Source: Rhynchopus sp. YZ270_cl-10
Taxonomy: Eukaryota > Euglenozoa > Diplonemea > Diplonemida > Diplonemidae
Assembly (NCBI GenBank): GCA_964035575.1
Contig: OZ037908.1
Coordinates: 1,219,898-1,283,897 of the forward strand
DNA length: 64,000 nt
Direction of reading: 5' to 3'
Under the pieces are notes generated by a model, which saw only the letters and a list, made by a program, of their open reading frames with translations, did no database searches and was not told where the DNA came from. A program made the translations under genes and the position numbers. Positions 39,473 to 49,100 of this stretch are shown here, one piece after another. Within the stretch, counting starts at the first letter, position 1; every line of letters begins with the position of its first letter.

Positions 39473-39813
39473 TCCTTGCACAGCATCCTTGCACAGCATC
39501 CTTGCACAGCATCCTTGCACAGCATCCTTGCACAGCATCCTTGCACAGCATCCTTGCACAGCATCCTTGCACAGCATCCTTGCACAGCATCCTTGCACAG
39601 CATCCTTGCACAGCATCCTTGCACAGCATCCTTGCACAGCATCCTTGCACAGCATCCTTGCACAGCATCCTTGCACAGCATCCTTGCACAGCATCCTTGC
39701 ACAGCATCCTTGCACAGCATCCTTGCACAGCATCCTTGCACAGCATCCTTGCACAGCATCCTTGCACAGCATCCTTGCACAGCATCCTTGCACAGCATCC
39801 TTGCACAGCATCC
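39473..39813. repeat. 13-bp minisatellite, about 26 copies
   Basis: Uniform TCCTTGCACAGCA units with no visible variation. The same 18-bp word, CCTTGCACAGCATCCTTG, occurs once in the EGF relic at 30968-30985, so the array may have grown from related EGF-gene sequence. All reading frames stay open across it, but this is a by-product of the unit. Confidence 0.95.
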
Positions 39814-39859
39814 TCCGGGTGGAGGGTGGAGGGTGTTTGGAATCCATTTTTCTTTTTCC

Positions 39860-40270
39860 AGGTGAGGCACTAAAACAAGACATCCTGCAGACAACGAAAC
39901 AATGGGCACGTGTGTTTTTTATTCTCCCTTCCCTTCTTTTAAGTAAGGAGGATTAGGTCTTCTTTTTTTCCTTTTTTTGCCCCATAAGTGTGACGCCTGT
40001 GTATTCAAATTGATTAAAAAGAATAAAAAACAAACACACGATGCAGTTTCTTGTTTTGTTTAGGAGGAAGTGGCCACTTACTTTACTTTACCGCCCACCT
40101 TTTATACTAAAACTTGAAACACCGACCTTTTTTGGTCATCATTTTTTCATTTCCTTTTTCCTTTTCCATTTTCCTGTTCATTTTATTGTCTTTATTGTTT
40201 ACTCCATTCTTCCTTTTTCCTTTCTTCTATTCTCACATACAAAAAAAGACCAAGTACATAAAAGAGAAAA
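39860..40270. repeat. Long direct repeat, copy 1
   Basis: Starts GGTGAGGCACTAAAACAA and is highly similar to 40743-41155, including CTTTTAAGTAAGGAGGATTA and GAAACACCGACC. Small indels lie in the pyrimidine-rich part. Confidence 0.8.
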
Positions 40271-40638
40271 AACAGAGTCAAGACCACCTTGGCCAAAAGG
40301 GTTTTTTCACCACACTTTTCTTTTGCTTCCATTCGTGGAAGCGTTTGCTTTTCTTCTGTTCCTGGCCTGACGTGTGTTCAACAGGTGTGCTATTTTTACC
40401 AAGTGGAATCCTTTTTTCTTTTTGCAACTGACGCGCTGGAGAGGCCCTGGCCAAACATGGCGTGTTAGGGGAAATATATTCGTCGCACAGATTAGATCAG
40501 AGACCCCACCCGATATGTTTCTCATTTTACCTCTTTTGTGCTCCGCCACCGACACTCCCATTTTCTGTACTTCAGGCAATACTCATATACCATCACACAC
40601 TGACACAGTCCGCGTGTGCTGGAAACAATCAATTTTTT

Positions 40639-40671
<33 letters not shown>

Positions 40672-40742
40672 AGTGTCGGCAGGTGGAAGCGTGCAATGCA
40701 ACAAACGGTCGAGATCTGATCAAGCGAAACGGATATATTTTC
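40271..40742. other. Spacer with a 30-nt poly-A run
   Basis: No gene seen. Thirty consecutive A residues at 40640-40669 are the longest homopolymer in the window and a likely place for sequence error. Confidence 0.6.
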
Positions 40743-41154
40743 CAGGGGAGGCACTAAAACAAACCATTCTGCAGACAACAAAGCAAAGGCAATGTGTTTT
40801 TTATTCTCCCTTCCCTTCTTTTAAGTAAGGAGGATTAGGTCTTCTTTTTTTCCTTTTTTTGCCCCAGAAGTGTGACGCCTGTGTATTCAAATTGATCAAA
40901 AAGAATAAAAAACAAACACATAATGCAGTTTCTTGTTTTGTATAAAATTCTGTTGGCTCTTCCGTACTCTTCGCCCGCCTTTTATACAAAACTTGAAACA
41001 CCGACCATTTTTGGTCATCATTTTTTCCTTTTCATTTTTCCATTTCCTTTTTCCTTTTCCATTTCCTGTTCATTTTATTGTCTTTATTGTCTTCTCCATT
41101 TCTTCCTTTTTCCTTTCTATTCTCATAAAAAACTAGTCCAAGTACAAAAAAGAG

Positions 41155-41184
<30 letters not shown>
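40743..41184. repeat. Long direct repeat, copy 2, ending in poly-A
   Basis: Second copy of 39860-40270, followed by a run of nearly 30 A residues (about 41155-41184) and then the short 13-bp and 8-bp arrays. Confidence 0.8.
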
Positions 41185-41185
<1 letters not shown>

Positions 41186-41255
41186 AGCATCCTTGCACAG
41201 CATCCTTGCACAGCATCCTTGCACAGCATCCTTGCACAGCATCCTTGCACAGCAT
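41185..41255. repeat. 13-bp minisatellite island, about 5 copies
   Basis: CAGCATCCTTGCA units identical to those at 39473-39813, sitting directly between a poly-A run and the first AAACCCGC units. Confidence 0.9.
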
Positions 41256-41398
41256 ACCCGCAAACCCGTAAACCCGCAAACCCGCAAACCCGCAAACCCG
41301 CAAACCCGCAAACCCGCAAACCCGCAAACCCGCAAACCCGCAAACCCGCAAACCCGCAAACCCGCAAACCCGCAAACCCGCAAACCCGCAAACCCGCA
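41256..41398. repeat. Seed array of the 8-bp AAACCCGC satellite, about 18 copies
   Basis: One variant unit (AAACCCGT) near the left edge, otherwise uniform. Same unit and orientation as the large array at 46157. Confidence 0.95.
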
Positions 41399-41608
41399 CA
41401 AGAAGAAAGCTCGCTAAAATGTAGGAGGCTGGTGTGGTTGTGAACAGAACTTATTTTTTATTGTCTGAAGGTTTTGCATTTTTACAAATGTGAATGCCGA
41501 AAAAATTGAATAGAAAAATGAATTAAACTTGGCTCACCCCTCATTTCTCTTTTCATAGCACTTTTGTACTCACACACCAAAAACAGGTGAACTATTTCTC
41601 AAAAAACT

Positions 41609-42173
41609 ATGAACACCATGAAGATTAAGCGGAAGCCAGTGCCCTTTGTGCAGAAGAAAGATGCACCAAGCATGTTGGCGGTGTTCAATGTGCAGGATCA
41701 AGCTCCTCATGAGAATGAGGAATTGCCACCAATTCCAGTGTGCTCCCAGAAGAAGGAGACAGTACTAACGAAGGTACAGGAGCAAGGCGTTAAAACAGAG
41801 GAGCAAGCTCAGAAGGACTCTGTGCTTCCGTCAGAACAGGCCGCAGCATTGGAAATTCCTGTTTCTGCAGAAAGCTTTTCCTCAGTGACTGAAGAGCTGA
41901 AAGAGGTGAAACAGACTGTCTCAGATCTCAAGAAACAGCTGAACGAAGTGTTCCTTCTGTGTCAGGACATGAAAAAGGTATGTATCAACTTTTCAAGTAT
42001 CACTTTCAACAACTCAAACTCAACAGGAGCTAGACAGAAAGAGAAAGCGCGAAGCAGCAGAAGACGAAAAAATAGCAAAGACGTGTTATGCTCACGAATG
42101 CTCTAGTACTTGGAGGGGAAGGGAATTTCAACACAAAGGTGCTCTTTTCCAGCACAATAAAGCACATCATTAG
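41609..42173 (+). CDS. Small nuclear-type protein with a spliced C-terminal Zn-finger-like motif
   Basis: The ATG at 41609 follows CAAAAACAG by 22 nt. Exon 1 (41609-41977) codes 123 residues, with a coiled-coil-like part (VTEELKEVKQTVSDLKKQLN). A 49-nt candidate intron, GTATGT...CAACAG (41978-42026), follows; it begins exactly at a codon boundary. After splicing, exon 2 (42027-42173) gives a basic stretch (ELDRKRKREAAEDEK) and C-x4-C-x17-H-x3-H ending ALFQHNKAHH, then TAG, 171 aa in all. Unspliced reading stops at 42106 and lacks this motif, so splicing is favoured. The family is unknown. Codons are AT-richer than in the other genes, as in the neighbouring zinc-finger gene. Confidence 0.6.
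41978..42026 (+). other. Candidate 49-nt spliceosomal intron
   Basis: Starts GTATGT and ends CAACAG. Its removal joins a coiled-coil exon to an exon with a paired Cys/His motif. Length is not a multiple of three, so splicing decides the C-terminus. Confidence 0.6.
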
Positions 42174-42705
42174 AGAATAATTTTTTTTTTTTCGTTTGGG
42201 GGTATTTCTTATCGCAGAGAATGTGCAAATTACTTCTTCCTGCGCAAAAATATGGGTTCCCCTTTTTTTAATGCACATGCAGATTGGTTTTAATTTTTGT
42301 CAAAATTTTCAAGATCATTTTTTAATTATTTTTTTTTGAAAACTTAGTTGTGAGACTTTTTTATTTTCCTTCTTGAAAACTCAAAACTTTCTCCCTCCCA
42401 CCATTTTATATTTTCTACAATACAATTTCTAGCAATTTATCACAACTATTCAAAACTAACATAACAGTGGTCTGGGTACTTTACTTTTTGCAAAAAAAAA
42501 AATGAAAAGACAACGAAAGCGAGGAAAGATCTGATGATGGGCACACTAATAAGAAGGCTAATACAAAGACAACATAAGCTGAAGAGGGAAACACTTCCCC
42601 AAAACGAAAGAGAGTTTAATGAGAATTAATATTTCTATTCACATTGTTTCCCAGATTCCTTCTTTCTTCACATACATTAGCATAGGAACACATGGCATAA
42701 ATAAT
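42174..42705. other. AT-rich spacer between the two zinc-finger genes
   Basis: No gene. It holds long A and T runs. An in-frame ATG at 42619 would add 29 hydrophobic residues to the next protein, but a TTAG acceptor-like site at 42680 lies after it. Confidence 0.5.
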
Positions 42706-44276
42706 ATGAAAAGGCAACGTAGTGAGAGCGGGTCTGCGGATGGGCGTGCTGACAAAAAGCCTAAGACAACAAAAGAAGCAACACAGGAGGCAGAAGAAGA
42801 TGATACAGAAGCTTTTCAAAAACAGACTGGAGAGGATGATGAAGAAAAGGAAAAAACAGAAGATGAGCGCAATGAACCTACAACAGTAGAATGCAGTACA
42901 AAACGGAAGAGGGGAGATGATGAACCAAGAAGTGCGCAGGAGCAGAAACCTTTCATTTGTGAAAACTGTGGTGCCAGCTTTGCAGTAGATAAACAGCTCA
43001 AAGCACACAAAAAAGGCTCAAAAAAATGCAAAAAAACGTGTCCAAAGTGCAGAATTACGTTTTCTAATTTCCTTGAGAGGCACAATCATCAGAAGGGCTG
43101 CACAGGTGGGTTTCAGGAAGCACCTTCTACTCCTTCTCCTCAGGAAGCACCTTCTACTCCTGATGTGCCACCCCCCAAGAAGCAAAAACTGGATAAGACT
43201 TCAGACGGCCGTTTCAAATGTCCTAATTGCGATGCTACATACAAACGTATTCACAAATTGACGGAGCATCTGAAAAAATGTCAACCTGCCTGTACTCTTT
43301 GTAGGCGCAGTTTTTCATCACCTCTGCAGGCACAGAAGGAAAATCATGCGTGCTTAGGAAAACTTTGCTGTGAGCACTGTGGGGAAGAATTCACCGAGGT
43401 TAAAAACATGAAATCACATGCAGCAACCTGCGAAAAAACATGTCCGTACTGCTATGCACAGTTTGCAGAGGTAAATATTCTACTGAAACACATCACACAA
43501 TACTGCCTGAGGTTCAAAACTCTCAATTGCAAAATGGACTATCTTTCATACATTTTGCTTGGACAGGATGAGAGAGAGTTACAAAAGGAGAATGTGAGTG
43601 CTATAACACCTGCACTGTCTGCTAGTGTTGCAGCAGTTTTGTGTTTGGCAGCCATAGAACTTCCCCAGTACTTTGACTTCAACGATTACACACCGCCGTT
43701 ATTTTCCTGGCTGTTCCATTCAGCTGAAGTATTTCGCATTTCGGCGTTAAGGACTTCTTCAAGGCCATACTATGCCACACAGGATAATCTGCTAAGGTTC
43801 CAAAAAGTGCTGCTGTGGTCACACATAAATGTTCCCTTGATTAAGGACAACAAACCAAAATCTCACACCTTCAACGACTGTGTGGTCGACATCATGCAAA
43901 AAAAATGGGATCTCAGAAAGCTAAAGTCACTTGAAACAAAAAGGCAGCAGACGTATACCAAACTTGATGAGCTTGAGGAGGTTAAAGCTAGGATCTCATG
44001 CTTAGGTCTCTTATCACAGTAGTCACTTCTAGGACCTATGAGACAGAAGGATATTCTTGCTTTCATTTTTTGCCAAAGGGGCAATCTCCTGAAGATGTTC
44101 TTATGCAAATACCATCAGAAAAGAGACTGCTGATAGTGCAAACTTATCAACCTCCCCACTTCAACATTGGTACAGGAACTCCAGAAAATGTACTGAAAGC
44201 ACATAAAAAAGCCCTAATTTACCCCACATTTCCAGACAATCACCTTTCTGACTTTCAACCGGGTGATCTTGACTAA
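42706..44276 (+). CDS. Multi-C2HC zinc-finger protein with candidate 80-nt intron
   Basis: The ATG at 42706 is followed by a basic and acidic low-complexity part (KKPKTTKEATQEAEEDD). Six Cys2-His-Cys-type fingers follow, with first cysteines at about residues 85, 112, 172, 196, 222 and 246, for example CPNCDATYKRIHKLTEHLKK followed by C. The remaining 170 residues are not recognised. Unspliced, the frame stops at 44022. A GTATAC...TTCTAG segment (43953-44032, 80 nt) would, if removed, join it in frame to a further 81 residues ending at 44276 (FLPKGQSPEDVLMQIPSEKR), giving 496 aa. If not spliced, 43998-44276 would be a separate 92-codon frame. A DNA- or RNA-binding role is likely from the fingers. 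The low GC and poor similarity to neighbouring genes suggest a mobile or foreign origin. Confidence 0.65.
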
Positions 44277-45039
44277 AAAAATTTTTTCCTTTTTTTCTTT
44301 ACAGTAAATTACTGTAAAAGACTTTTATTTTTATTTTTATTTTTTTTTTCTTCCCAGCCGGAGAGAATCAGATTAAATCTCTTGTGATGAAGAAATATTT
44401 GTTTGAACATGTTCATTGGATTGAAAAAAAATATGAGAAAAAAAAAACTGGGTAAGCTTAGCCCATCTAAAAAAAAGGATTTTATTTTTGTTTCTGTTTC
44501 ACTGTTTTTTTAAACTGTTTTTGTGGAGTTCGTTTAGTTTTAAAAAAAATCAATTAGTTTGGAAATTGTAGCAGTTTTTATTTTTACAGAGACTTTTTGA
44601 CCGGTTTGATCAGCAGTTTTTGTTGTTTTTTTCTTCCCAGCCGGAGATACTCTCTTGTGATGAAGAAAATATTTTTGTCTTGGATTAAAAAAAATAAGGA
44701 AATATAGGGTTTGCGGGTTTTCGGGTTTGCGGAAGAGGTTAAAACATAGCTTTAAAAAAAGACTACACCTTGAAGAAGGCGCTCACTTTGGCGGGTGAGA
44801 GTATTGTCATGCCATAAAAATAAAAAGATCAAAAATGAGAAAAGGAAAAAGAAAAAGAAAAAGAAAAAACACACAAAATGACTGAATAGCTCACGCACTT
44901 TTACTGTTTCTTTTTTCCTATCCTCATCACCACCACTTCCCACACAGAAACCTACACATACCTGATATTCAATTCATCCATACAAATGAATTTTGTAATC
45001 TTGATCAGTGCACAGATTATGTACCTGGGAAAATTTTTT
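44277..45039. other. AT-rich spacer with a short direct repeat and satellite trace
   Basis: CTTCCCAGCCGGAGA followed by CTCTTGTGATGAAGAAA occurs at about 44351 and 44632. TTTACAGTAAATTACTGTAAA (44303) is a near-perfect palindrome. Three or four units of the 8-bp satellite in inverted orientation, GGGTTTGCGGGTTTTCGGGT, lie at 44706-44735. No gene seen. Confidence 0.6.
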
Positions 45040-45720
45040 TGGTCAAAATCCTGGTTTTTGCGGTCTCACACGTGTGTATGACCAAATTTTAGGTGGTCAA
45101 AAGTGGAGTCTGACCCCCATGTCCCGGTCATAAAAATTTCCTGTGAAGCCATTGACGAAGGAACTTTGCACTTTTGATCACTGCACACTATGTACTGACC
45201 AAAAAACCCACACAAAACACCAAAAACACCAAAAATCATGAAAAAACTGATCCATGCATTTTAGGTCAAAAATACCCATTTCTCAGCGCAAATTGACCCC
45301 ACCACAGCACGCACAGACTCCGGAGAGCCAAAATCAAAAAATTTTTTTTTCGATTTTTTGTAGGCAAAAATTGCTGGGAAAAATTTTTTGGTCAAAATCC
45401 TGGTTTTTGGGGTCTCATACATGTGTATGACCAAATTTTAGGTGGTCAAAAGTGGAGTCTGACCCCCATGTCCAGGTTATGGAAATGTCATATGAAGCCA
45501 TTGCTGAAGGAATTTTGCACTTTTGCGCATCAACAATTATGTACTGGGCATTTTTCCCACACAAATTTGACCCAGTACTCAAGGTCAATTTGACCTTGGT
45601 TCTTCTCTCAGGGTCTTCTGACCAATTTTTAACATGTCTAAAATGGTATCTGACCCCCATGTCCAGGTCATAAAAACGCCCAATCAGTCCATTAAAGCCA
45701 CAGATTTGATGTTTTGAGTA
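45040..45720. repeat. Tandem, inverted relatives of the 430-bp repeat family
   Basis: Three imperfect units share GTGGTCAAAAGTGGAGTCTG(ACC), CCCATGTCC.GGT.AT and GAAGGAA.TTTGCACTTTTG (about 45084-45180, 45430-45535, 45620-45700). The word order is that of the 37-38 kb repeats read in reverse complement. Confidence 0.6.
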
Positions 45721-46156
45721 GTTGTGGTTAAATGTGGCCCAATTTTCCCAGCCAAAAAATGACCCCAAAAATCACGAAAAAAAATATTTTAAAGCCGATA
45801 CACTTACACACCTAAATTTGGCCCAATATGTCCAATGTGGTCCTCCAGGGTTGCAATGGCCTCATTTTATGGGCATACTGGCCATATTTCATACTTATGT
45901 CACATTTTGAAATTTTCGTCACATACAATACACACACCTTAGAACCACAAAATATCGTCAATTCCTTCACAAAAATAGCCGTGAAATGCCGCACCCATTT
46001 TACGTATCTTCAGAAAATGCTAACATCCAAACCCAGTACATTACGTCGTTTTTGGGCCCCAATCTACCGGAGTGTATTATCAGAAATACTGGGACCACGC
46101 GATCCAGCAATCCTGCAGCGTCGCCATTTTGTACCCCTCAAACCCGTAATAACTAG
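45721..46156. other. Unique edge of the satellite array
   Basis: Single-copy sequence that ends CCCCTCAAACCCGTAATAAC before the first regular satellite unit. An open frame beginning here and entering the array is an artefact of the array. Confidence 0.6.
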
Positions 46157-49100
46157 AAACCCGCAAACCCGCAAACCCGCAAACCCGCAAACCCGCAAAC
46201 CCACAAACCCGCAAACCCGCAAACCCGCAAACCCGCAAACCCGCAAACCCGCAAACCCGCAAACCCGCAAACCCGCAAACCCGCAAACCCGCAAACCCGC
46301 AAACCCGCAAACCCGCAAACCCGCAAACCCGCAAACCCGCAAACCCGCAAACCCGCAAACCCGCAAACCCGCAAACCCGCAAACCCGCAAACCCGCAAAC
46401 CCGCAAACCCGCAAACCCGCAAACCCGCAAACCCGCAAACCCGCAAACCCGCAAACCCGCAAACCCGCAAACCCGCAAACCCGCAAACCCGCAAACCCGC
46501 AAACCCGCAAACCCGCAAACCCGCAAACCCGCAAACCCGCAAACCCGCAAACCCGCAAACCCGCAAACCCGCAAACCCGCAAACCCGCAAACCCGCAAAC
46601 CCGCAAACCCGCAAACCCGCAAACCCGCAAACCCGCAAACCCGCAAACCCGCAAACCCGCAAACCCGCAAACCCGCAAACCCGCAAACCCGCAAACCCGC
46701 AAACCCGCAAACCCGCAAACCCGCAAACCCGCAAACCCGCAAACCCGCAAACCCGCAAACCCGCAAACCCGCAAACCCGCAAACCCGCAAACCCGCAAAC
46801 CCGCAAACCCGCAAACCCGCAAACCCGCAAACCCGCAAACCCGCAAACCCGCAAACCCGCAAACCCGCAAACCCGCAAACCCGCAAACCCGCAAACCCGC
46901 AAACCCGCAAACCCGCAAACCCGCAAACCCGCAAACCCGCAAACCCGCAAACCCGCAAACCCGCAAACCCGCAAACCCGCAAACCCGCAAACCCGCAAAC
47001 CCGCAAACCCGCAAACCCGCAAACCCGCAAACCCGCAAACCCGCAAACCCGCAAACCCGCAAACCCGCAAACCCGCAAACCCGCAAACCCGCAAACCCGC
47101 AAACCCGCAAACCCGCAAACCCGCAAACCCGCAAACCCGCAAACCCGCAAACCCGCAAACCCGCAAACCCGCAAACCCGCAAACCCGCAAACCCGCAAAC
47201 CCGCAAACCCGCAAACCCGCAAACCCGCAAACCCGCAAACCCGCAAACCCGCAAACCCGCAAACCCGCAAACCCGCAAACCCGCAAACCCGCAAACCCGC
47301 AAACCCGCAAACCCGCAAACCCGCAAACCCGCAAACCCGCAAACCCGCAAACCCGCAAACCCGCAAACCCGCAAACCCGCAAACCCGCAAACCCGCAAAC
47401 CCGCAAACCCGCAAACCCGCAAACCCGCAAACCCGCAAACCCGCAAACCCGCAAACCCGCAAACCCGCAAACCCGCAAACCCGCAAACCCGCAAACCCGC
47501 AAACCCGCAAACCCGCAAACCCGCAAACCCGCAAACCCGCAAACCCGCAAACCCGCAAACCCGCAAACCCGCAAACCCGCAAACCCGCAAACCCGCAAAC
47601 CCGCAAACCCGCAAACCCGCAAACCCGCAAACCCGCAAACCCGCAAACCCGCAAACCCGCAAACCCGCAAACCCGCAAACCCGCAAACCCGCAAACCCGC
47701 AAACCCGCAAACCCGCAAACCCGCAAACCCGCAAACCCGCAAACCCGCAAACCCGCAAACCCGCAAACCCGCAAACCCGCAAACCCGCAAACCCGCAAAC
47801 CCGCAAACCCGCAAACCCGCAAACCCGCAAACCCGCAAACCCGCAAACCCGCAAACCCGCAAACCCGCAAACCCGCAAACCCGCAAACCCGCAAACCCGC
47901 AAACCCGCAAACCCGCAAACCCGCAAACCCGCAAACCCGCAAACCCGCAAACCCGCAAACCCGCAAACCCGCAAACCCGCAAACCCGCAAACCCGCAAAC
48001 CCGCAAACCCGCAAACCCGCAAACCCGCAAACCCGCAAACCCGCAAACCCGCAAACCCGCAAACCCGCAAACCCGCAAACCCGCAAACCCGCAAACCCGC
48101 AAACCCGCAAACCCGCAAACCCGCAAACCCGCAAACCCGCAAACCCGCAAACCCGCAAACCCGCAAACCCGCAAACCCGCAAACCCGCAAACCCGCAAAC
48201 CCGCAAACCCGCAAACCCGCAAACCCGCAAACCCGCAAACCCGCAAACCCGCAAACCCGCAAACCCGCAAACCCGCAAACCCGCAAACCCGCAAACCCGC
48301 AAACCCGCAAACCCGCAAACCCGCAAACCCGCAAACCCGCAAACCCGCAAACCCGCAAACCCGCAAACCCGCAAACCCGCAAACCCGCAAACCCGCAAAC
48401 CCGCAAACCCGCAAACCCGCAAACCCGCAAACCCGCAAACCCGCAAACCCGCAAACCCGCAAACCCGCAAACCCGCAAACCCGCAAACCCGCAAACCCGC
48501 AAACCCGCAAACCCGCAAACCCGCAAACCCGCAAACCCGCAAACCCGCAAACCCGCAAACCCGCAAACCCGCAAACCCGCAAACCCGCAAACCCGCAAAC
48601 CCGCAAACCCGCAAACCCGCAAACCCGCAAACCCGCAAACCCGCAAACCCGCAAACCCGCAAACCCGCAAACCCGCAAACCCGCAAACCCGCAAACCCGC
48701 AAACCCGCAAACCCGCAAACCCGCAAACCCGCAAACCCGCAAACCCGCAAACCCGCAAACCCGCAAACCCGCAAACCCGCAAACCCGCAAACCCGCAAAC
48801 CCGCAAACCCGCAAACCCGCAAACCCGCAAACCCGCAAACCCGCAAACCCGCAAACCCGCAAACCCGCAAACCCGCAAACCCGCAAACCCGCAAACCCGC
48901 AAACCCGCAAACCCGCAAACCCGCAAACCCGCAAACCCGCAAACCCGCAAACCCGCAAACCCGCAAACCCGCAAACCCGCAAACCCGCAAACCCGCAAAC
49001 CCGCAAACCCGCAAACCCGCAAACCCGCAAACCCGCAAACCCGCAAACCCGCAAACCCGCAAACCCGCAAACCCGCAAACCCGCAAACCCGCAAACCCGC

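Noticed and set aside
39473-39813. CRISPR array or repeat protein gene
   Set aside because: There are no spacers; the 13-bp units are back to back. Open frames across it follow from the absence of stops in the unit.
39860-41184. Poly-A-tailed retroposed copy
   Set aside because: The second long direct repeat ends in poly-A, but the first copy also has A-rich sequence there and no target duplication is seen. A plain segmental duplication with a slipped A run is as likely.
44303-44323. Tiny Tc1/mariner element (TACAGTAAATTACTGTA)
   Set aside because: It is only a near-palindrome of 21 bp with no interior; a simple hairpin is sufficient.
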